64,000 bases of DNA from Conus ventricosus (taxonomy: Eukaryota > Mollusca > Gastropoda > Neogastropoda > Conidae), in assembly GCA_018398815.1 (NCBI GenBank), contig CM031628.1:8876972-8940971 (forward strand), given 5' to 3'. The position numbers were made by a program, and so were the translations under genes. Positions 12,072-23,058 of this stretch are shown piece by piece. How positions within the stretch are numbered: the first letter of the stretch is position 1; the number at the start of each line of letters is the position of its first letter. Under the pieces are notes generated by a model. That model had not been told where the DNA came from. It saw only the letters and a program-made list of their open reading frames with translations, and searched no databases.

Positions 12072-12220
12072 ATTCTGTTTAAAGAAAAGAAGACATTTTC
12101 CAGTGCAGCTGTACCATAACTCTGTTTAAAGAAAAGACCATTTTCCAGTGCAGCTGTACCATAACTCTGTTTAAAGAAAAGACATTTTCCAGTGCAGACA
12201 TTTTCCAGTGCAGCTGTACT
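12072..12220. repeat. ~45 bp tandem repeat, 3 copies plus partial
   Basis: The block CTGTTTAAAGAAAAGA followed by CATTTTCCAGTGCAGCTGTA recurs three times. A shorter CATTTTCCAGTGCAG unit is duplicated at the end. Confidence 0.9.
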
Positions 12221-12401
12221 ATTTCCATTTCATTGTTATGGTTTCTTGAGTAGGTTTGACAACTGGAACGATATTTTTTTTAACATAAATGTCAGCACTG
12301 TCCACACAAAAAATGCAGGCATCTATCAGAGATGGAAGCCTAGCTTTTCTCACTCCATTCCCACAGTCTGACTGACTGAGCCCATCGTTGTTCTCTTCCA
12401 G

Positions 12402-12467
12402 CTGCAGATGATCGCCTTTCTAGAAGTGGGCCACAAGCCCGATGGCTCTATTCCAGATGGGGTCTGA
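12402..12467 (+). CDS. Possible orphan terminal exon, unknown protein
   Basis: A good 3' splice site (pyrimidine-rich tract ending TTCTCTTCCAG, preceded by possible branch-point sequence CTGACTGACT) opens directly into 21 codons including MIAFLEVGHKPDG, then an in-frame TGA at 12465-12467. Codon usage and the hydrophilic end look protein-like, and the segment is not repeated elsewhere in the window. I do not recognise the protein, and no partner exon is visible on the plus strand nearby. It could be the last exon of a gene whose body lies in the distorted 1-9.8 kb region, or a chance match. Confidence 0.25.
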   Translation: MQMIAFLEVGHKPDGSIPDGV

Positions 12468-12498
12468 CCAAACTCCTGTTAAATTTTATGAACACATT

Positions 12499-12678
12499 AC
12501 TGTGTGTGTGTGTGTGGTTTTGTGTGCACGTGTGTGTGTGTGTGTGTGTGCATGCGTATGCATGTGTTTGTATATGTATATTAGAGAGTGTATAACTGTT
12601 AAGCGTTATGAGTATATGATAAGCGTATATGGTGTGTGTGTGTGTGTGTGTGAGAGTGTGTGTGTGTGTGTGTGTGTG

Positions 12679-12735
<57 letters not shown>
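12499..12735. repeat. Interrupted (TG)n microsatellite, ~235 bp
   Basis: TG runs at 12502-12552 and 12632-12734, interrupted by short non-TG sequence. Long open frames here are Val/Cys or His/Thr repeats and are not genes. Confidence 0.95.
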
Positions 12736-12739
12736 CATG

Positions 12740-14240
12740 TGAACAGATGAGGTCCAGAGTGCTGATGATTCTACCAGCCCCCGTGACACGATAGCACCAT
12801 AGATTCCCAGTGAGGGGTGGGGGTGGAGGGGGTTCAATTCCCATGAGACCCATGAATTTTGTGCAATTTCAAAGCCCTGACCGGCTTCTACCCTAAGTCG
12901 AGTTGCCTGAACTCCAGTGCCAAGACTGGGACCACACACTCAAGCTTCACCCCACTTAAAGGATCGTCTCTCTGAGAGTGGTGCTCAAATTTCCCTGACC
13001 AACACTGCGGGTGTCTGGATCTCTCAGCCTGGTTGACGCCAGGATACACTATAAGATGAAAGCCCCTGTCATGCAGTCCCAGGCGACAATGGAACTCCAT
13101 CTTCAATGAATCAGCATGGAAAACAACAAGGCCCAAATTCGTTTGTAATTTTTTCTCCTCGCTTCTATGATATTGCTGGCTTCACGGTGAACTTGTTAAC
13201 ATCAGTGAGGTCAAGGAGACTGGCATTAGATGGTTGTGGTGGCACTCTCACTGGGGAGACACACACCACTCACAAAGGCGCAGCATTAAGCAATTTCTGT
13301 CATTGGTAGGATTGGTGGGATGTCCTGCATATGTTTGGATCAGAACAGGCAACACTGAACATATCGAAGTGACTCGGCGCAGTGCAGTGTCTCCTCTGGT
13401 GGTTGCCTCCTCACAACACTGCCTGCTCCCTGTGGATTGCTGGGGCTGGGCTGAGGCCAGCACTCACAGGTGTGGCTGTGGCAGAGGAGTCGGAACGAGC
13501 GGCGTGGGTATTACACCACTGAAGTCACACAACGTGACGCTGTGAAACAGAATAATCTTGAACATAATTCAGGATGCGATGAGGCTACGTAATGTCTAGG
13601 TCAATGACGACGGGGTTCTGTCATGTGTTGAGGTACAATTTCAGCAGGACGCAGAGATATAAACCGTGCATGTGCTTGCAAGCTTCAATCCAAGGGAAAC
13701 AACCCATGACATAAACCGGACCAGTCCTTTTCTGAAGACTGAGAGAAAAAGTGATTTTCAGAGTGACAGTCTATTTTGCGACAGGTCAAAAGTTATCTTT
13801 CCCCCAAATAAGATGGTGAACGAAGGCCACTTCTTTTTTTTTGACGGAGATCGGCCTTGTGATATGGAAGACCCGACCAACACCGACTGTGGTCACATGA
13901 TGATGAGGAAATAACTTTGATGAGAAATCATTTCTTTCTTCCCAGTGCGCTTGTTAGGGACAGTAGAAATGTTACATGATAGGCAACTTATTCACTATTT
14001 ACACAATTTCTTTTTCACAATTTAGTGACAACCACTAATACATTGAAGAATTTGCCTGTAGCACTCATGAAAAACCTTTCTGGACATTCCAAACATATGA
14101 ATAATAAACTCTTAAACTGTGTGTAAATTATATCTTCTAATCATTAATTCACTGCATGTTTATGACATGGCTGAATGGTTACAAGTCCTCATTCAGTTTA
14201 AGTTTATATATACACATATGTGTGCGAAGTGTCCCATATT
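12740..14240. other. No recognisable gene or repeat family
   Basis: Unique-looking, balanced-composition sequence. Several frames of 60-105 codons are open but show no domain and no convincing splice structure. The segment 12745-13105 reads like the untranslated part of an old retroelement, but I could not tie it to one. Confidence 0.5.
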
Positions 14241-14248
14241 TGCACGCA

Positions 14249-14262
14249 CACAAACGCACGCA

Positions 14263-14317
<55 letters not shown>
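14249..14317. repeat. Compound (GCAC)n(CA)n microsatellite
   Basis: Tetramer GCAC repeats grade into CA repeats. Confidence 0.95.
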
Positions 14318-14318
<1 letters not shown>

Positions 14319-15434
14319 ATATACACAGCCCCAGGTAAAGCACCCACTAAAATCAGGTCTAAGCTTCAAACCATGAATATTTCTGCATCACATATTCCAT
14401 AAACACAACACAAACTCCACAATTCGTGCACAGCATTCACAAGTCCTGAGCCGGCCACACATTTTCTTAGAACCTAGGAAGTTGCCTCATTCGATAAATA
14501 ACAAACAAGAATAACATGAAAACAGTAACCAAAAATGGTAAACCAATCTGTCAGTTCCATGACGACTTTACAGAACATTAACAAGTGCAAATACTTGTGA
14601 AAATGATTTCATAATTATGCAATATAATCACATCCAGTGTTAATACAGCTTTCCAGTTTGTTTTTGTCACACCAGAAACTGTATCCCACAAAAACAAAAA
14701 ATCCCCAAAGCAAAAAAAAACCCCATGAACTGTGCTACTTAAGGCAAACACAACCCTTTCTCCATTCTTTTCTCCCTAAAATTGTAGCTGAAAAGGGTGT
14801 AAGAAAGATGTGACTCAAACACTGAACCATTTCAAACTCTCTTCTCCATCTTCACCGCCACCCCCGCTGAACAATCCAACCGCTCAGCAAGCACTAAAGC
14901 TAGTCAGCTATTCATTCATCATTTCCCTCCGATCCCAGCTGGCAGCAGACACAGCTGTTGCCCCCCCTGACTCCCGGCTCCATCTGTTCTTCACAGCTGA
15001 AAGTTCTGGAACCAGACAGAGAGAGAACAGACACATCAACTGCACCACAATGAATATTTTTCACACAAAAAAATCTAACTTTCTGTGACAAAAATTTAAA
15101 GTCAAAAATAAACATGTGTTTAGTTAAAGACACTGTCGATGAAATGGGGAGCTTCTTGAATTACGTGAGCTTTCCACAACACTATGGAATTAATGTTAAT
15201 TGCTCGGATTATACGGGATGCGCATGGTCTACTAAAAACTTCTCTGAGGAAACAGAACAATAAAACAGAAAACAGAAAATGCGACAAAGGCTTCGAGGAT
15301 TATACTAAGTGTACAAAAAGGATCAAGATTTAAATTATGACTTCCTTCTAGAAAAAACCCCCATTCATACTGCAGATACACTCATTTGCTAAAGGGGAGA
15401 AAAAAAAAACAGGTAGGATGACAGACTGGCGCAA
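14318..15434. other. No recognisable gene
   Basis: A/T-rich spacer with no repeat structure or protein resemblance that I can see. Confidence 0.5.
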
Positions 15435-16201
15435 CAGAGCTTAATCTAGGATTTTTGAAAAAGGGGGGCAGTCCCCCCCTCAATCAAAAAAAGGGGGCCA
15501 CCCCCCCCCCCCCCCCCCCTACAACCCCACGTTACATACCTCCTCCACCTTTGTACACAGACTTCAACACACCTTGATCAAATCATCTAGATTAAACAAC
15601 CACCTTGGGGCGACGTAAATACGTTTGTTTCTTGTGTTTCAAACACAATTCACATCGCATCACCCCGGGTCTTCAGCTTAGGTATCCAGGGCCACTTCTT
15701 CAGCCAATCGTCTTGAAACCAGTGTTCCCTTGCACTGGCACAAAATTTCGGGCTGCTTCTCCGAGCTTTTGGATGTAGTTTGTGGTTTCTTCATGATCTT
15801 CTCCACCCTCGCATGGCAGAGAATCTTTTTTTTTTTCACTTTTCCTTCACGAAAGTTGAAGTCGAATAGGGTGGGTGCACGCTTCATTTTTGGAAAATAT
15901 CCAATATGGCGCCTTAAACTCTCGCAACTTCTCGTCGGTGATCGAAAGGAGGAGATGAACGCCGCTGATTGGTTGATTATACACTAACAGCCAATGAAAA
16001 TCATGAAATCGTTCACTTCCTGCTCAGTCCTAGTTTCAGTTTTTTCAAGCAGACGACAAACGAGCGCCCGCAACGATCAGTCCAACAGGGCGGGCAGTTC
16101 TGCAAATGTGCGGGAGTCTGCCCGCGTTAAGACTCGATAATTGCGGGAAGGAACAGATTTTCGGGGATTGTAACCAATCCCGCGCTCTAGATTAAGCTCT
16201 G
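15435..16201 (-). mobile_element. Non-autonomous hAT-like DNA transposon, 767 bp
   Basis: Termini are inverted repeats: CAGAGCTTAATCTAG at the left and CTAGATTAAGCTCTG at the right. The flanks are a perfect 6 bp direct repeat, GCGCAA (15429-15434 and 16202-16207), read as the target-site duplication. The interior carries a remnant of an N-terminal transposase domain on the minus strand. A poly-C run of 19 lies at 15501-15519. CAG...CTG ends and a coding remnant of this type fit the hAT superfamily. A 6 bp duplication is shorter than the usual 8 bp but is shared by two other elements in this window. Confidence 0.8.
15650..15890 (-). pseudogene. hAT-type transposase N-terminal fragment
   Basis: A minus-strand stretch starts MKRAPTLFDF near 15887 and continues basic. 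After a change of frame near 15740 it reads HWFQDDWLKKWPWI (about 15675-15720), the F-Q-x-x-W-L-x-x-W-P-W block that opens the TTF/BED-like zinc-finger region of many hAT transposases. The zinc ligands and the whole catalytic domain are absent, so it is a deletion derivative that could not act alone. Confidence 0.6.
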
Positions 16202-16207
16202 GCGCAA

Positions 16208-16940
16208 TATCAAGAAAAGAATGAAAAAAATGAGGTCATGAAAATAAAATGGTTTTAAATTTAAGGTATGTAATAATATCTCAATAAGAGTTTGCTGAGA
16301 AAGATGGAATTCAAACACAATGACCTGTGGTCCTTCTGATGACATCAGAGAAAGACACAGAACAGCATTATCATTACAGCGCTGTTGAGCATTTTTATGA
16401 AATATGCACTATACAAATAAACATTATCATTATTATTATTATTATTATTATCTGTGGTAGATCATTTCATTCAATGTTTTTGAGACACCTGGAAAACATA
16501 ATAGAAAAATGAGAAAGTTACACAAAAAATTAACTTGAATAACACAATTGGTTTTGTTTGGACATGAGGTAAGAACATGACAACAGATGAAGTCTTTGAT
16601 CAAAATTTATCTGCTGCTCAATACTTTATTTCTGAATGCAGGATAAATAAATAAAAACATGAATACAGCGTTTTTCTGAGGGCACAAAAAAATGTGAAAA
16701 ACTGACAAACATACTTATTCACTCAACATGACGTGCACTGACTTTTGCACAAAAATGGCTTCCACACATGAATCTTATTGAGAGTTAATGACACCTGATA
16801 TGGCTTGTGCACAGTCCTCTCTTGTGTGCTGACTGTAAAGGCCTTGTATTGAATTGTTGTGGTTACATTTTGCATGTTTATTCTATGTGTGGTGAATGTC
16901 CTCTGTTGAGAAAGTCATTTTTTCCACTGTGCTAAAAACA
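16208..16940. repeat. Spacer with SINE-tail-like segment and (ATT)n
   Basis: At about 16375-16452 the sequence reads CAGCGCTGTTGAGCA, then GCACTATACAAATAAACATT followed by an (ATT)n tail. This is the 3' end shared by many metazoan SINEs and LINEs. The head is not recognisable. Nothing else is identified in this spacer. Confidence 0.6.
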
Positions 16941-17005
16941 TTATTAACTCTCCCACTACCAAAGGCTTTCTGCTGCTTACTTACTGTCGTAAACCAAGTA
17001 ATTCT

Positions 17006-17519
17006 TTAAAGTTTGAGAAATTTTTCCCTTGCTTTCATTAAAAAAAAATCATAAAAAAATTTAGTTATGCATGAATTTGCATGAAATTTTGTGTTCATGT
17101 GCAGAAATGGATGAATGAAAATATGAAATGAAAATAAAATTGGATATGAGTTTCTAATGTTGTCTATTTCAAAATCTCTCAGCCAATGATCAAAATCATA
17201 GGCACACACAGATGGATCGCCATTACTTGCATCTTCGTCCTCAGAATCACTCAAAAGATCCCCGTAATCAACATTAGCTTCAAAGTTCTGCCACTTCACA
17301 ATCTTTTCTGATGCACTGAAGTTCACTTTCACTAATTTCTTCAGCAGTAAAACCCTGAAACTTTTCGTCATCGCTGTCTCCATCTTGCAGCAGCTGTCGC
17401 CAGAAGCCTTGTTCGTGTCCACTGCAAAAACTGCTCAAAACACGACTTTTTCTTCGGTTCAAGCCAAAACAAACCGCCATTTGCAAAGCCAGTTCATCCG
17501 GAATCGACTGCGCATGCAT
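17006..17519 (-). pseudogene. Unidentified acidic protein fragment, possibly transposase N-terminus
   Basis: Two overlapping minus-strand frames (17280-17519 and 17006-17422) give a coherent acidic protein if one frame change near 17300 is allowed. The first contains DSDDEKFQGFTAEEI, the second DLLSDSEDEDASNGD and FDHWLRDFEIDN. Acidic 'D-S-x-D-E-x-F-x-G-F' openings are common at the N-terminus of piggyBac-type and related transposases. No catalytic domain follows and no matching terminal repeats were found (a TTAACTCTCCCACTACC motif sits at 16945). It could equally be a small host gene fragment. Confidence 0.3.
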
Positions 17520-17821
17520 GTATTGACAGAAAGTGTGATGTAAGTTGCAAACAAAAAAGGGTGGAAGGAGACACCGGAATGGCCGCAGGCATTCGGCGGC
17601 TGTGCCCGCCCACGGCTCTTGTGTACAGCACTATTCATCTGGGAAAAAAAAAAATTCATTCCATTTTCAAGATAGTTTGCTGATTTCATGATGTATTGAG
17701 CCTAACTGTTCGCCGAGTCAGAGGGCTTTGCCTAATCATAACAGAGTACACACTTTCGGCCTCCTGACAACAAAACGGCAGACGATAAACTGCAGTTCCT
17801 CCTTTTCTTTATCAGGGCAGG

Positions 17822-17825
<4 letters not shown>

Positions 17826-17858
<33 letters not shown>

Positions 17859-17873
17859 GTGTGTGGTGTGTGA
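17826..17873. repeat. (TG)n microsatellite
   Basis: TG run just downstream of the ETFB stop codon in the direction of transcription, within the expected 3' flank. Confidence 0.95.
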
Positions 17874-18036
17874 AGTAAAAACTTGTCTACAGCCCCCCCC
17901 CCGGAATCGGTTCAAAGAAAAAAAAGGTGGTGTCCTGCGCACCCCTCCCCTGGCACCATTCACCCAGTCATCACGCACACAACACACACACCTGCAGCCC
18001 CCCTCCCTCACCTTGCCCTGTCCCTGCGCAGGGTCC

Positions 18037-18213
18037 TCAGGAAGGCAGCAGCCCCTGGTCCCTCAGCTTGCCCACCAGCTCCTCCACCGTCTCCAGCTTC
18101 TGCCCGGCCTCCCTCACGGGGGGGTCTTCCACGCTCAGCACCTTCTGCGAGGACACCACCTCCACGCCGTAGTCCCCCGGCTTCTTCTTCTCCATCGGCT
18201 TCTTCTTCGCTTT
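18037..18213 (-). CDS. ETFB: ETFB terminal coding exon (left-contig copy)
   Basis: This is the last coding exon of electron transfer flavoprotein beta subunit. ETF is the mitochondrial-matrix heterodimer that takes electrons from acyl-CoA and other FAD dehydrogenases and passes them to ETF-ubiquinone oxidoreductase. The acceptor TTTGTCTCCAG abuts 58 codons and TGA at 18037-18039. Readable blocks are KAKKKPMEKKKPGDYG, VLSVEDPP and ETVEELVGKLRDQG, in the order of the ETFB C-terminus. The lysine-rich start belongs to the recognition-loop region that docks on client dehydrogenases, where animal ETFB lysines are methylated. It begins in phase 0 and joins the PNIM end of the exon at 31309-31467. 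The C-terminus extends slightly as ...GLLPS. Confidence 0.93.
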   Translation of the reverse strand, partial: KAKKKPMEKKKPGDYGVEVVSSQKVLSVEDPPVREAGQKLETVEELVGKLRDQGLLPS

Positions 18214-18447
18214 CTGGAGACAAAAAAAAAACATGGAGAGAAAAAAAACAGACTTTTTTTTTCAAAGTTAAAACAAAAATTTCTGTTTAGAGCCGTCAAG
18301 ATACTGTTTTACTGAGGTTCGACTGCGGTGGAAAGATTCTTACAAAAAAGTTTTAAAAAAGAAAAAGAAGAAAAATTGGGAGTTGGGAAGTTCCCACCCA
18401 CTCCACCCTGCCCCCCCCCTCCTCCACCCTGCCTCCCTCCACCGTGT

Positions 18448-18466
18448 CCCCCCCCCCCCCCCCCCC
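18448..18466. repeat. Poly-C tract (19 C), shorter in the other copy
   Basis: Pyrimidine-rich stretch 18405-18500 with a C run. The matching place in the right copy (25795-25805) has only about 11 C. Confidence 0.85.
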
Positions 18467-19079
18467 AGCTCTGCCCTCCCTTCCCTCCCCCTCTCCCTAT
18501 TCTGAAAATTTCATCCTCACCCATGCTTCTGAATAATTCAAAACTGATGGGATTTCAACAACTCGCTTGTCGTGACGTCACGGAGTCTTAAACACTTAAC
18601 TGCTGTTACACATGCACACACATGCTCACACAAACGCACGCTTCGGCTACGCACACACAGTTTACGTATTAACACCAATCTGATTTCTGGACCACAGAAC
18701 ATTCTCATACGTACATCATGAAAATATCACATATGTACACCTGCACTCTACTATTGTTTGCCCCTGTCAGGGAACGTGCTAGGGGGATAACCCACAGCAC
18801 TGGGCCAGTTGCAAATTTGCTGGCAGCACCATCTGACAGGTGTCAGGGAAATTTACTTCTGATTATAAGTTCACGGTGTGGAGTACATCAATCATCTCAC
18901 CGGGGCTTGATTTTCAGAACAGGTCTAACGGGTGGCATGTCGATGGCTGGTGTGCTTCCCTAGGTGTCACTGTTTGTGTCACTGTTCGTGTGAGTGTTAC
19001 TGATGGTTATTAGAATGACGGCAAGAAGACTGACAAGACTGCAGTATTGCTGAAGATGAACCAAACTAATGATAATCAT

Positions 19080-19510
19080 CGTGGATGTTTTCACTCTCTA
19101 TGGTTGGGTAATGTTGCCAAGAGCCCAGCCCACCGCAAAGAGACATATCAGGGCTGTCATCACGTTGAAGTCAACTCACAAGTCCCGAAGAAACAAAAAC
19201 TAAACTAAACAAAAGCTCATTCACACAGCCCTTTACAATACACCTTCTAAAACGCACTAGAAATTTGTTAGAAATTCATCTTCTGTAAAATCTGAGATCA
19301 GATGAAAAATGTTAATCTCTTTCAGAAATTCAATTATCAGATCAGGTGGGATATCTCTGAACAAGGTTTTCATGGAATCCACTGTAAAATGGTTTTGTCT
19401 CACATCATGCAAGTCCCAACACTGTCAAAGAATATGGGATATTTTCACAGTCCAGCACCTCATTTGCAATGCAAGCTCTCTGCACTGCAAAACGTGCAAG
19501 CATGACAAAC
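19080..19510 (-). pseudogene. LINE 3' end with RNase H-region remnant (left copy)
   Basis: On the minus strand a short segment before the 3' UTR reads CWDLHDVRQNHFTVDSMKTLF-like residues and then FLKEINIFH. It corresponds to the end of the second open frame of a jockey/I-type LINE. The following non-coding part (19075-19270) matches the tail at 57130-57290 (GTGAGTTGACTTCAACGTGA, GCCCTGATATGTC). It is the same family in opposite orientation, 5'-truncated. Confidence 0.65.
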
Positions 19511-19599
19511 AAGGAAAAATACACAGAAAAAAGATAGGTGTGCATGTATGGCTGGGTAACAAACTACTGAAAAGGGGAAAAAAAAATGAAAAAGAAGAG

Positions 19600-19745
19600 G
19601 GGTTAGTTACCGCCAAGGACACAAACACATTACAGGACAAAACAGTGCATTTCGACCTCTTGGTCTTCTTCAGGCAAAAACAAACAACATTTAGGACAGT
19701 GAAAACGAAGAACGAGAAACCACTTATTCGGCGCAAAAAGGCCAT
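19600..19745. repeat. Foldback-family arm fragment
   Basis: It contains CATTTCGACCTCTTGGTCTT, TCTTCAGGCA, and GAAAACGAAGAACGAGAAACC. These match the left arm of the foldback element at 57622-57968 (CGTTTCGACCTCTTAGGTCT...). The opposite arm is missing. The same fragment is at 26985-27130 in the right copy. Confidence 0.7.
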
Positions 19746-19899
19746 TTTAAAACATTTATCATCAAGAAGATGAAAGATAGCTCTATTTCACTGTACAAAA
19801 ATAAAGTCACTGTCAGATTTTGGCTTTTAAGGAAAATTAATTAAAAAAATGGTCAAAATCAGGCGTCCTGAGGGAATTTCAGTGCTGTGACTGCAGTGT

Positions 19900-21303
19900 T
19901 AACATAGAGCAGAACCAGGGTCTGTGTTGACAGTGTTAACAGAGCACATAGAGCAGAACGAGGGTCTGTGTTGACAGTGTTAACTGGGCACATAGAGCAG
20001 AACGAGGGTCTGTGTTGACAGTGTTAACTGGGCACATAGAGCAGAACGAGGGTCTGTGTTGACAGTGTTAACTGGGCACATAGAGCAGAACGAGGGTCTG
20101 TGTTGACAGTGTTAACTGGGCACATAGAGCAGAACAAGGGTGTGTGTTGATAAGTGTTAACTGGGCACATAGAGCAGAACGAGGGTCTGTGTTGACAGTG
20201 TTAACTGGGCACATAGAGCAGAACGAGGGTCTGTGTTGACAGTGTTAACTGGGCACATAGAGCAGAACCAGGGTCTGTGTTGATAGTGTTAACTGGGCAC
20301 ATAGAGCAGAACGAGGGTCTGTGTTGACAGTGTTAACTGGGCACATAGAGCAGAACGAGGGTCTGTGTTGACAGTGTTAACTGGGCACATAGAGCAGAAC
20401 GAGGGTCTGTGTTGACAGTGTTAACAGAGCACATAGAGCAGAACGAGGGTCTGTGTTGACAGTGTTAACAGGGCACATAGAGCAGAACCAGGGTCTGTGT
20501 TGACAGTGTTAACAGAGCACATAGAGCAGAACCAGGGTCTGTGTTGACAGTGTTAACAGGGCACATAGAGCAGAACCAGGGTCTGTGTTGACAGTGTTAA
20601 CAGAGCACATAGAGCAGAACGAGGGTCCTGTGTTGACAGTGTTAACAGAGCACATAGAGCAGAACGAGGGTCTGTGTTGACAGTGTTAACTGGGCACATA
20701 GAGCAGAACGAGGTCTGTGTGACAGTGTTAACTGGGCACATAGAGCAGAACGAGGGTCTGTGTTGACAGTGTTAACAGAGCACATAGAGCAGAACCAGGT
20801 CTGTGTTGACAGTGTTCACTGGGCACATGGAGCAGAACCAGGGTCTGTGTTGACAGTGTTAACTGGGCACATAGAGCAGAACCAGGGTCTGTGTTGACAG
20901 TGTTAACAGGCACATAGAGCAGAACCAGGTCTGTGTTGACAGTGTTAACTGGGCACATAGAGCAGAACCAGGGTCATGTGTTTGACAGTGTTAACAGGGC
21001 ACATAGAGCAGAACCAGGTCTGTGTTGACAGTGTTAAACAGAGCACATAGAGCAGAACCAGGGTCTGTGTTGACAGTGTTAACTGGGCACATAGAGCAGA
21101 ACCAGGGACTGTATTGATAGTGTTAACTGGGCACATAGAGCAGAACCAGGGTCTGTGTTGATAGTGTTAACAGAGCACATAGAGCAGAACCAGGGTCTGT
21201 GTTGACAGTGTTAACTGGGCACATAGAGCAGAACCAGGGACTGTATTGATAGTGTTAACTGGGCACATAGAGCAGAACCAGGGTCTGTGCTGACAGTGAT
21301 AAC
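19900..21303. repeat. ~43 bp minisatellite, about 32 copies
   Basis: The unit contains GTCTGTGTTGACAGTGTTAA, then CTGGGCACATAGAGCAGAAC. Two main variants (CAGGG/GAGGG and CTGGGC/CAGAGC) alternate in blocks. Short minus-strand frames reading MCPVNTVNTD repeats are by-products. The array lies in the last ETFB intron. The matching array in the right copy has only about six units. Confidence 0.93.
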
Positions 21304-21954
21304 CGACATTCACCACCAGGCCATGCTGTGACAGACACCGGGTTTGTGGAGAAACGAGACACAAAGGAGGGCGGAATGCCTGGATGAATGGAGAGGACTG
21401 GTTGTCAGAGCTACACAGGTGCCCCTACGGACGGGAGTCTAAGGGATCAAGGCAAGGACAAGAAGTCACAAAGAAAGCCAATGGACACAGAATGTGGCAT
21501 TATCCAGTCCAAGGGAAATAACTCAATTCACTGTACACCAACAGATCAGTATTCCCAAAACACAGTGACGCAGTTTGGCAAGCTCCTGGCTTGAACCTTT
21601 CGGAATATCCCAAAGGCATAGTAGATGTACCTACCGCAGTGTTCTTACCTACTTCCTACGCATGTTACTCGTTTATCAGAAGCCCTGTCTATCCCTAAAT
21701 TTTTAAATCGTAATCAGCAAGAGAAAATGAATAATATCAACATTCAACGGACTCCAAACTTTCCAGCGTGTGCTCCCTCCCAACTACTTATCCCCCACCA
21801 TTGTCTTCTCCACCTTTTGAATGTCTCAGAAGTTATAATCATGAACTGCTTCATTTCATTTTCATCACATACGTACAATGAATTCATGGAAATCCTGAGC
21901 CATGTCATGCGCATGCATGAGTCAGTGCAAGTTGTTAATTTCAATTTGATAGGC

Positions 21955-22052
21955 AAGATCACAATTCCACTCTTCACATTTTCGGCCACGTGGCCTTTTT
22001 CAAGAGAAAAAAGGCCACGTGCCGAAAATTTGAAGAGTGGAATTGTGATCTT
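21955..22052. repeat. Perfect-type hairpin, ~45 bp arms (left copy)
   Basis: The left arm AAGATCACAATTCCACTC, continuing through CGGCCACGTGGCC, is mirrored by GGCCACGTG(C)CGAAAAT and GAGTGGAATTGTGATCTT. The loop is about 7 bases. It is repeated at 28205-28303 in the right copy, where the central GGCCACGTGGCC box is intact on both arms; one G is lost on the right arm here. Confidence 0.9.
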
Positions 22053-22248
22053 GTGTACTGTTTTCTTCCCTTTAGAGGACTATTGCTTTGTTTCTGACAA
22101 TTTCATATGGTTTGAAGATTTTAGAGAGATCCAACAAAACTCTTACAACAGTACCTTTCATAACAGAATGGATTTATTATTAAGAAATAAATGAAATACA
22201 ACTAAAAAAAAAAGTAATGATAAAAGAATTGGAAAAAAAAAAGTATTC

Positions 22249-22251
<3 letters not shown>

Positions 22252-22290
<39 letters not shown>

Positions 22291-22313
22291 ACCCCCCCCC
22301 CCCCCCCCCCCCC
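22252..22313. repeat. Poly-C tract (39 C, A, 22 C)
   Basis: It is the longest C run in the window, broken by a single A. It lies at the edge of the block that is absent from the right copy. Confidence 0.9.
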
Positions 22314-22519
22314 GTAAATGATTAACACGTAAATTGCCCACCAAATCAAGAAAAAGGTATGTCATGGAAAACACTGACACAGAGTCCAGCGAGGTGTTCT
22401 GAGACTGCCTTTCAAAACATGACTGTTCCTCACTGTTGTGCAGTTGTCGCTTGTGTTCAGACTTCACGACAGCCCACTTCATTCCTGCTTGAGGCCGATG
22501 TGGTGCTTTCCCCGTCCTC

Positions 22520-22967
22520 CTCCTCCTTCTTTCTTCTGCATACGCAGACTGATACTCCTTCGGACACTCCCTATATGGACAGGCAAGTATTAATCCCATC
22601 TACCCAACAAAGGGGTGGAGTTTGTGTGTGCATGACTGTTTTTTATCCCGCCATTAAGCAGCCATACTCCATCTTCCGGAAGGTGCATGCTATGTGTAAC
22701 ATGTCATCCATACCAACGGCCAAACTGTCTTCTCTTCCGAAAGTCGTGATGGGATTTTACGTGTGTGCAAGATGTTATGTGTGCGTTCACACACGGAACC
22801 TCAGTTTATAGTCTCATCAAAGGACTGTATGGGAAATGGAGTCAGAACTAATGTTAACTCCAAGGGAAAAATCCCCCTGTACCAAAACGTGCCCGGCAGA
22901 GATTCGAACCCGCAACCCTTGGATTACCAGTCCTGGGCGCTCTATCAACGGAGCTATTCCAGTCCCC
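22520..22967 (-). mobile_element. tRNA-headed SINE, ~450 bp
   Basis: The minus strand opens with a tRNA-like head (22890-22967). It has an A-box-like TAGCTCCGTTGATAGAGCG, a Thr-type anticodon loop CTGGTAA, and a B box GGTTCGAATCT. The anticodon stem has mismatches, so it is a SINE head rather than a functional tRNA. The body includes a conserved core (GGAGTATGGCTGC, TTAATGGCGGGA) and ends in a GAAGAAAGAAGGAGGAGGA-type tail near 22520. Related fragments are at 32700-33070, 44725-44910 and 49828-49960. The copy lies in an ETFB intron and is missing from the right contig copy. Confidence 0.75.
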
Positions 22968-23036
22968 GTTTTTCCACCTCTAAGCTTTGCCCTGTTAATG
23001 GGTAACCACAGTACTAAGAATGAATGGATGGGTTAA

Positions 23037-23058
23037 GTGTGTGTGTGTGTGTGTGTGA
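23037..23058. repeat. (GT)n microsatellite
   Basis: Short GT run flanking the SINE-bearing block. Confidence 0.9.

Noticed and set aside
13106..13545. Small plus-strand proteins of 67-103 residues
   Set aside because: No domain, no splice or start context, and composition typical of chance frames in non-coding sequence.
17736..18011. Short open frames downstream of the ETFB stop
   Set aside because: They translate the TG microsatellite and pyrimidine-rich 3' flank, with no family resemblance.
22890..22967. Functional tRNA-Thr gene on the minus strand
   Set aside because: A and B boxes and a Thr-type anticodon loop are present. However, the anticodon stem has mismatches and the sequence is fused to a SINE body and tail.
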